This document shows, piece after piece, positions 1 through 13,253 of a stretch of DNA of 64,000 bases. The translations under genes were made by a program, and so were the position numbers. The notes under the pieces are model-generated. The model saw only the letters and a program-made list of their open reading frames with translations. It was not told where the DNA came from and did not search any database. Each line of letters starts with the position of its first letter. Positions within the stretch are counted from its first letter, which is position 1. Source of the stretch: Dimorphilus gyrociliatus (taxonomy: Eukaryota; Annelida; Polychaeta; Dinophilidae); NCBI GenBank assembly GCA_904063045.1, contig CAJFCJ010000019.1, positions 1,379,700 to 1,443,699 on the forward strand, given 5' to 3'.

Positions 1-3000
1 ATAAATATGATACAGCCTTTGAAAAGTATATCAGCATTATTGATTTGGGCAAACTCCAAAAGTTGGCAAACAGTTCGTTTTGTAACTGAATATGATTAAT
101 AACATATACTATTATAAATGAGGTATGCAAATAGAGATAAAGAATATCTCACTGAATGACACTAGAACACTTTCGCATCGTCTCTTTAATGCATCAAACA
201 GCAGTTGTTCTGCTAAGCACAAAACTTGACACACTAACTCCATAGTCATATTTTCTAACAAAAAATAATAACCACATAATGATATATAGTGTACAAAAGA
301 AAAATATATATAATTGTTTAATACCTGAGCGTGACAACATATTATCATTGTAAAAGGAATCAAGAACAATCATAACAACTTGACTATCCTCGGGCAGTTC
401 TATTAATTCGTTTTTGCTCTAAATTTCCCAAGTAATTCAAATGAATTAAAAATGTAAGTTTAGACAAGAAAGGTTTTTCTAATACCTCAAGCCAATCGGA
501 TGAAAACATTGCATGGAAATATTCAGATTTCGCCATAAGAATACATTTATGGCATCCAAAGGTAATTCCGTCTGGGCACGATATTTCAATATCATAAAAT
601 TGGGGCCTATTTAAGTAAGGTATTTAACGATTGATTTGTAATTTTAATTATAAAATCTTACAGGGATTGCCTCTGAAGATGAGGTAAAGTTTGCGAGCAA
701 ATATCAACTGCTTTCTTACACGATTCCAAACGTTTAACTCCGTAAAATTTACCAGCTTCCAAGAATTTTTTATCGTTGTTGGGCAATTTCTTACAATAAC
801 CAGAATAAATTAACCTTAATAAATCCTCGAAAACCTTATAAGTTACATTATCTGGCATTGATATTTCAGAGATGGTGTCATTGGTAAGTTTTTCCAGGAA
901 CCATTTACTTCTGCTACATAATATGAACTTATGAACGGAAAATTTTCTCGAATTTACCTAAATATCAATATGACAGTAAAAGGTTAATACATGATTAACA
1001 TAATTAATTGTATTACCGTTAACTGCAAATCCGGCGCAAATTCTTCTGCATTTTCCAGCATATAGCTGAAATCATTGGAATTTACAAATTCCCTATTTCT
1101 AGGCTTATATCTGTAATATTTATATTAATTTGTTTTTGTATATCACAAAGGGAAACGCAAGGAAATGCCTAAAAACTTACTTAAGCTTTGAATCTGTTTG
1201 CAATATGCAGAAATTTTTCGCTTTAGCGTCACAAACAAAGTATTTTGCTCGAAATACGTGTGATATTTTCTCAAAGGTTAATTCTAGCGTTTCTTTGTTG
1301 GTTTTATTTGATTTTTCAAATGCTGATAAGAGCAATGAACTTATTATCAAATATTTTCTCAAAAAATACGTTTTTATACGTACATTTTCCAATAAATTTA
1401 GAAGAGAATAGTTCATTTGTTGTTGTTAGAAAATAAAGAAACTTTCCACCAATAAAGCATTGTTTAAAATTAACATTATATTTAAGTGGCCAAATACACT
1501 TTTGCAGTATTCCAGATGATCTCCATAAATATATATCATATATCTAAAATATTTAAACAGTAATTGTTTTTTACGTCTTCTGAGATATTTTCAAAAATAA
1601 CCTCATATTTATCGGTTGGTACCGAGAATACGCAGTAAAATTCTTCAATAGGTCTTTCTTGATTTTGTTTATTAATATGTTTTGGCAAATTTTCACCTCC
1701 AATTGCAATATGTTTTTGTCTGTTTTTAATATTATTCTTTTAAAATATGAACAATTTGTTAATAAGTAAAATATTCAGTTTACAATTCAAGTAATGGCCG
1801 TTTAGTAGGTGAAACTTGTCTTGAGAATATTCTTAATATTTTAAAATTATATAGAACCCAAAATTCCAAAATATTATCATATTTTATTCTAGAAATAATT
1901 GTTCCAGCCTCAGAACTTTTGACGCCTTCAATTCTTGATCCATTTTCACATAATAAAGATGTTATTAGAGTCGGTTTAGTAATTTTATTGTCTTTTTGAG
2001 GTCTGGATTGTCCTATTGAAAAATAGAATAGTAAATAACCCTTACGGAACTAACAGGAAAACAAAAGCCAATTACCCAATTGTCCAATATTCAGACCCCA
2101 ACTCCAAATGTTATTTTCATTCCAAACAATACTGTGATATTTTCCCCCTTCTATACCGATAATCTCATGCTTTTTCAACGATTTAACTAGAGTAGGTAAT
2201 AAAGACTTTTCACAATTGTGGCCCAGCTGACCACTACTATTATCACCACAGGTATAAACTGTTCCATCAGAAGTTAGAAAAATGGAATGATCACGCGATG
2301 CAATTACACTAATACATAATTTATCTTTTAAGTAGTTGACTCTCTGTGGTTTCTGTGAAAGTAAAGAATGATAGATTATTTCTATTGCTAATATCTTGTA
2401 AAATGGCTAATGAATCTGATTGTAGTACCACATAAGTTAGTTCATCACCAAGGCCTAATCTTCCCTTTTGACCGTGGCCGCATGTATAGACGATTCCCCC
2501 ACTTGATAAAAACATTGTATGGAATTCATTCATTGATACCTAAAGTAAATATTTCTCTTTAGATAAAGGCATAGGAAAAAGAAAATTCAATTATCTTATT
2601 ACATGCTTTAAATGTATTCCTGAAGCTGGAAAAAAATCAATACAATCTGGTAATCTTCTATCCTTTCCATTTTCATGGCCAAGATTCATGTTATAGTTAT
2701 TCCCCCAAGAAAAAGCCAAAAGTTTATCTAAAAATAATGTTATTTTATTGGTTGGTAATGGCAAATTTCTAAGAAAATCCATTTAAAATCCTATGATTAA
2801 GACTATTTAATGTTTTAAAAAGACTATCTACAAAGATTACAAAAGATGAGACAGAAGAAGATTAATAAGAGTGTAGATTATCAAAAGTACCTGTTTCAGT
2901 AGATTCCGTATACTCGTCAATATTACAGTTTGACGATATACAATCTAAATGAGCAAGATCAATTGGTGTCAATCCATCTTTATCCTTGCTATAAATATTC

Positions 3001-3458
3001 GCACCATTCTGAAATTTTCATTCTTATTATGAAGAGTAAGTATAGCTTATAAACTTTTAAAAGGGTATTTGGCTTGTTACACGAAAAGATTTATATACTA
3101 TTTTATGTTAATTGTAATCTAAGGTAAATAACCTTACTTCAATAAGGGATATTGCTGCGTCTAATTGTCTGTAATAAATAGCTTTATGTAAAGCCGTCCA
3201 GTTCGATTCATTATCTTTTACATTTACTTCTGATCCTACTTCGTCAATAAGCCAATTTATGATATCTAATTTTCCACAAGTTGCTGCTACATGCAAAACG
3301 GTTCTACCAAACTCATCGGTATTATATATGGGATTATTGCACGATTTCAAGTACAACTTTATTTGGTTCAAATTTCCCTTTGAAACTGCTGAACACATTT
3401 CCAAAGCATGTGATTTGGATTTGCAGGGATCATTGTCACAAACAACCTCAATAGACAT
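1..3458 (-). CDS. IBTK: IBTK-like protein: ankyrin repeats, RCC1 repeats, two BTB domains (3' end off window)
   Basis: Homologue of inhibitor of Bruton tyrosine kinase, in vertebrates a Cullin-3 substrate adaptor. The start ATG is at 3458. Exon 1 (3458-3138) and exon 2 (3008-2891) encode ankyrin repeats (GRTVLHVAATCGKLDIINWL, WTALHKAI, DGLTPIDLAH). Exons 2727-2603, 2539-2429 and 2352-2076 encode RCC1 blades (AFSWGNNYNMNLGH, YTCGHGQKGRLGLGD, YTCGDNSSGQLGH). A middle part reads AKNFCILQTD near 1200, as in IBTK. Two BTB modules follow: one around 1110-660, and one around 600-490 with ISCPDGITFGCHKCILMAKS. The latter matches the second IBTK BTB very closely. BACK-like sequence (VCQVLCLAEQLLFDALKRRC) lies at about 250-150, and the gene runs past position 1. 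Domain order is diagnostic. Exons below about 2000 were not all delimited. Confidence 0.9.
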
Positions 3459-4084
3459 TTTTCTTGAGATCTATTTAACACTTTTAAGCCATCTTTATTA
3501 AAAAAACTGTCATTCTTTGACAAGTGGCTTATATGAACACGTATCTATCACATATGTATTGGTTACATAATAAATCTGACATATCCCAAAACATTAATGA
3601 ATTTATACCAGTTTTCACTGCGTACGGTAGTTGTTAATATCTCACACGTTAACATTCTTTAACGAAAGTAAACACAATAACTTTAAAAAGAGATACCGTT
3701 TTGACACTATTGTAACATTAATTATGCAAATTTGTAGTTAGTCTTAAAAGTATTTTCTTTTCAACAATATTTTTCATCGTTGTTGAAGAAAAAACCTGAT
3801 AAACACGTTAATGGTGTTTAATACAAAATAAAGCTATATATATTAACAACAGAAGTTTTATTTATGTACAGCAGATATCGCAAAATTATATTTTAAATAA
3901 TCAAAGTTTGAATTGACCGCCATATCAGAGGAAATAGTAACAAAACCGGAAATAAACAAAAAGAACATAACTGATTGGTTGTATTATTTGGATAACAACA
4001 TGATCACAAATTTCGATTCTAATGAAATATCAAATTTAGCGAGATATTCAACTTGACTTTCAATAATTGCTGCTTGTACTTGAT
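3459..4084. promoter_or_regulatory. Divergent intergenic region between IBTK-like and ATAT1
   Basis: The 626-bp AT-rich spacer separates two start codons that point away from each other, so it should contain both promoters. No unambiguous core element, RNA gene or coding exon is visible in it. Confidence 0.45.
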
Positions 4085-5814
4085 ATGGAGTTTTCATTCA
4101 ATGTTGGGAAACTGTTTCCTAACGAGATAACGGTTATTGATGCTAATTTATCACATTTAAAAAATGTCGGAAATTTTCAGTTAGTAAAGCTACACAAAAA
4201 TGCTCTTAAATAATATTAAATATATATATTTATGTCTTAAAGGGAACTAAAAAACCAATTAAGGTCCGTGGTGGATAAGCTAGGAGAGGCATCTGCAAAA
4301 GTAAGAATAAATTAAATAATAATTTAAAAGAATTTTAAACCGATACTTGCAATTAACCTTTTCAATCAGTTATTGATACAATTTACGAAGTATGGAAATT
4401 TATAAGCATTTATATATAAATAATACCCTTTTATAAATGTAACAAGAAGAATTTATTAAGATTTTCCGTTTCTGTTTTATTTACAGGCACAGGGCTTGCT
4501 TGGATCAATCACATCTCTTTCAAAATTATCTTTCTCTTCACACAAAATCTATTTGTTAAAAGATCCACAGAAAAAGAACATCGTGATTGGTTTTATTAAA
4601 GTTGGTTCTAAGAAATTGTTTTTTTACGATATCCGTGGAATTCAAATTGAAAACGATCCTCTATGCGTTCTAGACTTTTATGTTCATGAATCAGTTCAAA
4701 GAAAGGGATGTGGAAAAAAACTATTTGAGTTTATGCTTAGTTACGAGAATATTCAAGCTGAAAAATTGGCGATTGATAAACCTTCTCATAAATTTTTGAA
4801 TTTCTTGAATAAACACTACGGATTGTGCAACATTGTACCTCAGCTGAACAATTTTGTGGTATTTGTTCAATATTTCAGGGATAGAAATGGTTAGTTAATA
4901 TCTTTTATGGATAAAAGACATATATATACATATTTTAAAATATAGAAATTATAATAGTTTAATTTTCTTTTTTTCTGTCCAGCTGATTCAAGTAAAAGAT
5001 CAAGTTTGTTATTTGCATTATCTTTTCAAATTACAATTTTATCTTATTTTTCTTTAATTTCAGCGAAACTAATCAACTCTGGCGATTGTTCTACTTATAA
5101 TAAGAGAAACGTTATACCTAGTCATGATGTACTGTATTAACATCTACTTTTTATTCTATTCTATAAATAATCAATATTCTAAATAGAGGCAAAAAACTGA
5201 TAATATATATACAAGAGAACAAAGAACAGCTTCCCTTCCTCCTATTGGAAGACCAGAAAGTGGTAGAAATAGGTAGCCCTGAGGGTTTCTCTTTAATAAT
5301 CATAATTATAACTCTTTTTGCTTTTCAGAGACGTAGACTTGCGTAAGGAAGTAACCCCGACGGTTAATCAATTTAACCAAAGAGCTTTGAATTCCGAAAC
5401 AAAAATAGAAGTATCTAATCTCCCAAAAAATAATTGTTGGTTTTCAAAGAAATATTTATTGAAACAAATAATAAAACTTATTCTTTTCAGATTCTCCTCC
5501 AATGCTCAGGAGAGATGGACCTTCAAAAGACTACATGGATTTATTAGGAAGATATAAGCCAATTCAGGACAAGGAATATTTACATAGTACTAATGCGACA
5601 CCTATTAACAAGTAAGGAAAAACTTTTCTTATCCTGTCTGATAGAGCCTTAGTGCTTATTGTATGTCTTTCTTTGTTACTTTAGCGTGCATAAACCAGAA
5701 ATAACTAGACAAAAGCCACAAGTTGACTTAGGTACTGGATGGAATATATTCGGAGTTCCTAGCGCTAATCAAGCTGATCACAGAAAATATAGACGACAAA
5801 CTAAACTATGGTAG
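4085..5814 (+). CDS. ATAT1: Alpha-tubulin N-acetyltransferase 1 (MEC-17 family)
   Basis: Acetylates Lys40 of alpha-tubulin in the microtubule lumen, marking stable axonal and ciliary microtubules. Exons: 4085-4179 (starts MEFSFNVGKLFPNEITVID), 4243-4300 (ELKNQLRSVVDKLGEASAK), 4487-4889, several short 3' exons, and a last exon ending in TAG at 5812-5814. The GNAT core in exon 3 contains IGFIKVG, CVLDFYVHESVQRKGCGKKL (acetyl-CoA loop and catalytic Asp) and LAIDKPSHKFLNFLNKHY, nearly identical to the animal ATAT1 consensus. The C-terminal tail is poorly conserved; near the end it reads TGWNIFGVPSANQ. Donors are GTTAGT or GTAAG, and the first intron is 63 nt. Small alternative exons at 4982-5150 are uncertain. 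It lies head to head with the IBTK-like gene. Confidence 0.93.
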
Positions 5815-7130
5815 GGAGAAATAGGCATCCATGAGGGAATTAGTTTTGCATGAATTTTCTAAATCTTTAATATCTCTTCTGACTTGAGTATTATCTATAT
5901 AAAATTCCTGCAATTAGTTGTCCAATTGAAGAATATTGACAATTCTGTTTCATTCATAAAACTGCAAGGACTAAATTGTCTCGTTATTATTTCTAATTTT
6001 CTATATCAAAACGTTTCTTTGTTATTAACTTTGTTTCTAAGAAATGAAAATTTACATATTTTTGTCATAATAGTCGAATTATTTAATCAATATAAAAGAA
6101 ATGAAGAAAAGAAAATGATTTTTATCCTTTTTGCAATTAAATTCATGTATTTTATGCAAATAATTATACAAGTAGTATGTTGGCTTTGCTATTATCGTAA
6201 AAGTTAATTTTCTTTTATAACTTAATAGTCTCACTGCCTTTCTTTACAAATTGAAGCACAGAGTTTTTCTTGAAAATGTTACGGATTTGTTGATGTTGAT
6301 ATTTAATATAAAATTCAATTATAGAATTCTATACAACTTTGTTATATTTATCTTAAGCATGAATATACTCATGTAATAATACCATGCAAGAAAATACAAT
6401 TCCCTTTTATACTGACTATTATTACAAGGGACTTTGGAGCGTCCAATAATAATAATTTGTCTGAGAGTATATGGTATAAATAATTTCCGTTATATTTAAA
6501 AAAGCGTCAGGTTTTCGATAACTTTATAAAGCTATATGCGTAATCTCTTTAGAAGAGTACTAGCACATCATCATATTCCAATTTAGTCTAAGAATACTGA
6601 AAGGAGTAATTGTCTCGTAGTTAAAGTTTGATATAGTCAATTTTCAAAACAAAACATAATAATAAGATAATAGCTTATATATAGTCAATGATAACTATTT
6701 TATTACCTTCAAAAGCTAAAAAAAATTCTGTTTATTTCATCAAATTTCATGAGAGAATCATTTGCTTTCTTGTACACGATAGTACACGATCAATGAATAT
6801 GATTTTTCCTTCATTAGTAGGTTTGTCATTATATTTCATTACCTATAGTGACCAATCAATAAAATATCGAAATCTGTTCTTAAGCAGCTGGAACTACGTG
6901 ATATTTTAGTTAAAGATTTATAGAAATTAAAAGGTAAGCAAATTATTGAATTATTATCTTTTTTTATTTTACTATCAAATATTATTACTTTAGCTTTTAA
7001 AGACAAAAAGATTATCATTTGAAAAACGTTAGTTAAATATTACATTATTAATTGAATATTATTGGGGTAGAAAAAGTGACATGGAACAGTTTAAAGACTA
7101 TTTCAGTTGTGTATATTTAGACTCTTGTCT
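5815..7130. other. Convergent intergenic spacer, no gene seen
   Basis: About 1.3 kb of AT-rich sequence lies between the 3' ends of ATAT1 and the HIT-like gene. Open frames here (for example 5884-6207) lack an ATG start, are built from Ile/Phe/Leu/Asn-rich AT codons and match nothing. I see no RNA gene. Confidence 0.5.
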
Positions 7131-8507
7131 TTAAGATTGATTGGATCTCTTCTGCACCGAGGCTTTTAGTTTTTTGATAAATCTAAAAGGATCAACGTTG
7201 ACGTTGGAACCCTAAAGAATATATGATATTTACCAGATAGAATAATTTAGAAATATAAACGACTTACTCCAAATAATTCTAGTGAGCTTACATCTGATCT
7301 AACTTCGAAGACTGTACCTCTGGTAACGATTCTAGCAAAGGCAACATTCCGGCTAGATCTTTTATCCATGCTTGGGAAAGATGTTATACTACTAAAGCAC
7401 AAATTTTCCATATCATCTATGAAAGCTGCAAATAAAATTATTGCCGATTAAAATAAAATCTGGAAATGATTAGTGTTAACTTACTTCTAGTTACCATATA
7501 AAATAATTTAAAAAAGTCTTGATTTGCTTCCTGAGCTAAGATAACAACTTCATTATCTTTTTTGGGTGTTAAACTCGCAAACGCTGCAGCTGATTTATAG
7601 CGAACGGATAAACCCAAAGCGTCATGAATTTCAAGTAAATCTTCAAAGTAATTGCTTCTCCATCTCTGATAATATTTGTCAGCTGCTTTGTACCAACCCT
7701 CCAGCATACCATAATATACGTCATCAGTCAAGGTTGCGTGCATATGGGGATGAATTTGACTGGCACTCGCTTTAGGTAGTAAATCCCATGTAATTATCGG
7801 ATTTATGTAGTTAGGTTCAATTTTATGAACTTTATTAAACCACTCCTGAGATAGGTCAAAAACACTGACTAACTCCGGTAGAGTCCACGTTAGGGGGTGA
7901 TGACGCCTATAGAAATACATATCACTTAATAGACAATTCGACATAAAATGACAAAACCTGTCTCTTACTTGAAAATGACTAAAGAATGCCAAGCGTCATA
8001 TTTAAAGGCGTTTGATGCGGTATAAGCATATTTATTTGCTAAGCGATCTATTTTATCATTTGCAGTATTTTCCTTATATCTATTCTCACAAAAATCACAG
8101 CTACTTTTTGCAGAGCTCTGGAGGTCCTCCACGTAAAGTCTTTGAGATTGTTTTGGTTTATTCACAGGTCGCTTATCTCGAAGAGGATTAAAGATAGTTT
8201 GTTCATTTGTGAGCTGATTGAATATAAAAGTAATATTCTGAGTGTCAACTTCATTAACTAGTTCCGGTTTTTTACTAAACCAAGATAGAAGCTTCTGTCT
8301 GAATGAATCTGAAATTTTTAAATGCCCAGATCTTTTGTTAACTGAAAATATAAAATCGAATTTGAGTTTTAAACTTCTACAAGCTGGATTATTCGATTTT
8401 TCCCATTCTAAAATATTTTCTGCTAATTTTTGCACTGTTGTCTCCTTGCCACTGATACAAGTCTTCTTAAAATCTTCGGCTGATAACTTTGTTTGAGTGC
8501 TAGACAT
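7131..8507 (-). CDS. HIT/GalT-like superfamily protein, animal orphan
   Basis: Four exons (8507-7969, 7924-7485, 7425-7268, 7211-7131) join in phase to give a 405-aa protein; the first intron is only 44 nt. Around residues 238-242 is His-Pro-His-Met-His (context QIHPHMHATL). It follows a nucleotidyl-transferase-like stretch WDLLPKASAS, which resembles the HxHxH active site of the histidine-triad/galactose-1-phosphate uridylyltransferase superfamily. An earlier segment HHPLTWTLPELVSVFDLSQE resembles the region before that motif in GalT-like proteins. The N-terminal 120 residues show no recognisable domain. Nucleotide hydrolase or transferase activity is inferred from the motif only; substrate unknown. 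It lies head to head with prefoldin subunit 6. Confidence 0.78.
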
Positions 8508-8835
8508 GATGACAGTAAGCCATTTTAAAACTAATATCAGTTATAACAAAGAAATTTATATGTATGACAACCGATATTACTATATATATATAAAATTAGT
8601 TGATATGTTTAAATTTTGAGCTTTGTTACAAATTAATAGCTAAACGACTGTAACAAAAAGAGCATAGAAAATTTAATGATAAGTTTGAAAATAGAAATAT
8701 TAGTAAAATGGCTTTTGTCACCTTAAGTAGCTAATACCATTTTGACTTATCTTAAAAGTCGTTAAAGGTCTAAAATCTTTGTCGAATGATTGATAGGAAG
8801 AATAACTCCAAATCAGAGTAACGATAATACAGCAA

Positions 8836-9048
8836 GTGGCAATAATTATTGCAATCGGCTTCATATGTATCTGCATTTTTTCGGGCATAACGTTTTATGC
8901 AGTTAGCAGTAGCAGATTAGATATTGCTGTATCTAAAATATCCTCTGGACGTGGCCGATTATTGATTAAATTGTTGAATTACATGAGTATGGGTTATTAC
9001 CAGTTTTCACTTGAACAAAATATCAGCTCTTTGTATAGTTATCGATAA
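8836..9048 (+). CDS. Possible small single-TM protein or 3' exon just upstream of prefoldin
   Basis: An open frame of about 70 codons has one strong hydrophobic segment (AIIIAIGFICICIFSGITFY) followed by a polar tail ending QNISSLYSYR. It lacks an upstream in-frame ATG, but an acceptor-like ATACAG just before it could make it a terminal exon. Its stop lies 12 nt before the PFDN6 start codon. No family recognised. It may be chance or the 5' leader of PFDN6. Confidence 0.25.
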   Translation: MAIIIAIGFICICIFSGITFYAVSSSRLDIAVSKISSGRGRLLIKLLNYMSMGYYQFSLEQNISSLYSYR

Positions 9049-9060
9049 ATACTACCGAAA

Positions 9061-9656
9061 ATGGCGAAAGCAGCTGAAGAGATCCAAAGGCAATTTCAAA
9101 AAGAGATGGACGCTTTTAAAGCGAATCAAGTGGGTTAGTAAAAAACTATTTTATATTTCTTTCTAAATATTTTATTTAACATCTATTAAATGAACAATAT
9201 ATTAATTGTCATGCTTAACTGAGCGATAATTTATTAGATTCTCGTAAATGCCTAACTGCCAGGCAACAGTTAGAAGCCCAGCTCACCGAAAATAAAATGG
9301 TTATGGAAGTAAGTAGTTTTGGTAGACCAAATTACGTTAGTTTATAAGTATTCCTTTTCCAGGAAATGAAATTGTTGGACGAAGATGCTTCTCTATTTAA
9401 AATGATCGGTCCTATCCTTGTTAAGCAAGATTTTATTGAGGCGAAACAAAATGTTGATAAACGTATAGAATATATTACTAGAGAAATGTAAGTAACACTA
9501 AAAGTACAGATAATAACATGTGCCTAACTTTTAATAACCCCTTACAGCTCACGACAGGAAACTTCAATGAAAGATTTGCAAGAAAAGCAGGATAAAATGA
9601 AGGAGACTCTTACTAAATTGCAGAGTCAAATGCAGCAGTTTGCTGCAGCTCGTTGA
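9061..9656 (+). CDS. PFDN6: Prefoldin subunit 6
   Basis: Beta-type subunit of the hexameric prefoldin co-chaperone, which hands nascent actin and tubulin to the CCT chaperonin in the cytosol. Exons 9061-9133, 9238-9308, 9363-9487 and 9548-9656 join exactly to 125 aa, close to the usual 129. The product starts MAKAAEEIQRQFQKEMDAFK. It has the two coiled-coil arms around a beta hairpin, with family sequences LTARQQLEAQLTENKMV and DASLFKMIGPILVKQD, ending KLQSQMQQFAAAR. All introns are about 55-105 nt. A polyadenylation signal AATAAA is at 9687-9692. Confidence 0.96.
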
Positions 9657-12600
9657 AATTGTAATAATGATTTGATATAAGAAAATAATAAAAATTTCTC
9701 TTCTTGTACTGCTCCATTGTAACTGGAAAAAAACAAGACTAATCTTTCAAAGTACAAAAAATTTTTTTAGCTATAGATGGCGACATACGTGTTATAATAA
9801 AAGAAAATAAAAGGAAAACCTAATTTTCATAACTTTTATGAAACCATAGAGTCGATAACCAAAGACAATACAAAGAATACGCAAACAGTTTAATCGGAAT
9901 AGTCTAAACGATTTCGATAATAAAGCTATAGACGGCCATTGTAAAATATTATTTAATCGTCTATTAGACTACATAATTAAAGCGATTGACTGTGAAATTA
10001 GCCTAAATCGGAAAAGAGTTAACAATTACCTATCTCCTAACCTACCAAGGTCGACTAGGCAGGTACATAATTACTATGTAGGAAGCAACGTTTTCTGAAT
10101 GACAGCAAGAATATTATAAAATATATAAGGCTTCCAATTTAATTTTGTGCCAAGTGATAAATATCTCATGAATGTCGGTTTTTTTCCCTCTCTCTCCATA
10201 GTCAATTGCTACAATCATAATATATTTAGGTATTGAAAACTATTTTTATCAACCCATTAGAAAGTACTATCCATTGCTATAATTAGGTAATAATTATGAA
10301 TCTTTTGTCAAGCTTCTTCGGATAATGAGAAGTTGCAAAACTTCAAAAAGAAAACGAAAGCTGTGAAAGGACTAGATCTAATCTATATAAATCATCGAAA
10401 TTCTTTTGTATTTGTTAATAAAAAAATGCAATCTGAAGGTTAAGTAGGGTATCAAGACGGGAAAAGGTATAGAAATATAAATAAACGATCAGGAAATATA
10501 TTTTCATCAAAATCTTACAACATAAGATGTAAATAAATTGACGTATTTTTCATAATTAAATCAAATTTCCCTGTGTAAGAAATAGTTTCTTCAGTCAAGG
10601 TAACAAACTTACCACAATAATTTTAGAACTACATTCTGATATGTAAGTGTAACTCGGCAAAATTTTCAATTACACTCACGTAGTTTTGAAGAGATGAAAG
10701 GAGAAAAAAAAATAGGAAAACAAATTACCATCGTAAACTTAGTACCGAGGCTCTTGTTGATACAGACGTTTTTCCCACTTCTAAGCTTTTCTTTTTATAA
10801 ACTTAACCCAAAATGGATCAAACTATTTCAAATAATGTTGTCAGGCTAAATTCATTTTTGTTCGTCTCTGCATAATGCGTTTAGATTTTTGCGAAGGGCT
10901 TTTCGTAGCTGTCGATTGTCATTTCGTTCTGTCTAGCCAAGAAAATGAATAACCTCTACTTAAATATTTAGCTCAATTATATATTAGAGATTCGTCCTTT
11001 CTGTAAATAAACAGCTATGAAGGTATTTATATATTATATGTTTAGACAGTTTATGTATAATACAGTAGGTGGGGCGGAAATTTTCTGTACAGGAAAAATT
11101 TTTGTTTATAATATTTCTTCTTTATATTACATAAAAACAGGGATTATCGGACTTTTAGTTTCTAGTATGAACCCTTAATGTATAATAGGGAAGAAGAAAT
11201 TTGTGGAATACCTATACATAAGTCAAAATCTTAGATATTAGATAATTGATAATGTTATTTGTTTATTTTTAATAAAGTTGTTTGCCAGAACGACTATGAC
11301 AGGGGAGGAGAGGATGAAATTCGCACTATAGCTGGTATTTATCAACGAAAAGAATTTTAATTTGAATTGATTCAATGGTTACTATTGGAATGGCGTCAGC
11401 AAGAAGAGAATGATAATATCCAAGCGGTATTCAGGTGAAATGTCTACTATAAAAGATTAAAGCTTCAAATTGGCCGGCAAACTTTCTAGATCTGAAGATT
11501 ATAGAATATGTCTGGGGACACCTAAACACGACTTATTTATAGCGTTGTCAGACAATTGAGGTCTATATGAGAACTAAACATTATACAAAATATTTTAAAT
11601 AAAAATAAGATGGCTCGTATGTAATTTGTTGAGTAGTTTATATAAAAGTGCTTTGAACTGTATATAAGAAAGATGTAAGCATCGTACAAATCTCTTTCTC
11701 GCAAAATGGACTTACTGTTCATAATAGCGACTATCATGTCTTCATCTTTTCCATTTATTAATAGAAAACAGAATAATTCACTAAAATTCAGGGCATAGAA
11801 ATTTTTCCTCCATTGTATATCTCGTATTTATATATTCCAAAAAATCCGTCAATTTGTTAACATGGTGCAAATATTGTATGTACGATATTTACATGTATCC
11901 ATCGGGTATTATAGTATTTTCTTTCGACTGCTAAAATTGGACTAAACACTGATTATTGGCTGATCAATAACAATTAGTTATTTTTCGTGTTTTTCTACAA
12001 ATAATCGAAATAACCTTAGCTCTCTATCTTAATAGAAAAAAGAATAGTTTATAGATTAACTTTAATTATTCTACCATAGGTTAGTTCATATTTTATGATA
12101 TATTTAATAGACATATAGATATGTATATTATATAAATATATGGTTGACTTACTTTCATCTTTCGTGACTAATTATCATTTAATCGCGTTATTTGTAAATC
12201 ACATGCGTAGGAAATTAATTAGGAAATTTTTTGTTAAAAGTAGCGTACAAAGATTAGTATCGTGAAAAATTTTAAAGAAAATTCTTTCGTTCGTCTTGAA
12301 GATATGCTTGTAAAATTAACTGTACAGACCGTTTGAAGTCTCTTCCTACATGCTCCGTTAATTATTGATCTCTGTCAAATACAGATATATTTTTTAACTA
12401 TCTATCAGATTATTTTGGGCTTCTAGAATTAGATATCTCAAAACCTTATACTGCACAATACTGCTGTAAATAAATTAGTAATGTACATCTTATATACATA
12501 GTATTTACTATATCCTGTTTTTCATTTGAAAAATAATGAAAAGAGTGTGCAATATCACCTTGGATTCTACGACAATTCAGTGTGTTTAAGAAACAGTGGA

Positions 12601-13253
12601 AAATTCTATTTGTTAAATGAAACTATAGGCGAATTCTATTCTAAAGCTCTTTTTTTCGAGAGCTGAATAAGCTGTAATGATACCCTAGTAGAAGTTGAAA
12701 GAAAATGTTAAATAAATGGCAGAAAAAACGCAACGCATAATATATATTGAAGATATAATTGTTAAAATTCCTTACATGTGGAAATAAGAGTAAACCAATA
12801 TTGTTTGTTAATGTAGTAACAATAGTTTGAAAGGAAGTTAGGGATGCGTGTTGTTGTTTTTTCCAGAAGAGTTAAACTTTAAATAAAACTATAGAAAGCT
12901 TATGTGTGAATTTTATAACCTTATTTTATCGGTTTGACGCATTAGATACAGTCAATTTAATGGGAAGGAAACCACAAAAGGGAATAGATGTGCGATATTT
13001 GTTTCTCTTATAGCGCATCCCTTAGAATAATTTCAACTTTATTCTATAAACGATAAAGCGTAGTGATTTTTTGATAATAGATAAAAGAAACACAAACAAT
13101 TAGGCTGTCATATTATAAAGTAAACGCCCGTTGGAAATTACGTATATTCTATAAATACAACTAAAAACGTAATATGTGTATCAAAGCTGGGGTAAACTAT
13201 GTTTGCAGCGCCCCACAGCTCATAGTGCAGTTCTTTCAGAGCAGCGTCGAACG
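9657..13253. other. 3.6-kb AT-rich intergenic region
   Basis: No homologous exon, tRNA-like structure or large repeat is recognisable on either strand. The few open frames (for example 11537-11737 minus) have AT-driven composition and no conserved motif. The right end should contain the promoter of the first GPCR. Confidence 0.5.

Noticed and set aside
5884-6207. Plus-strand 107-codon frame with hydrophobic residues
   Set aside because: No ATG start, composition explained by AT-rich DNA, no conserved motif, lies after the ATAT1 stop.
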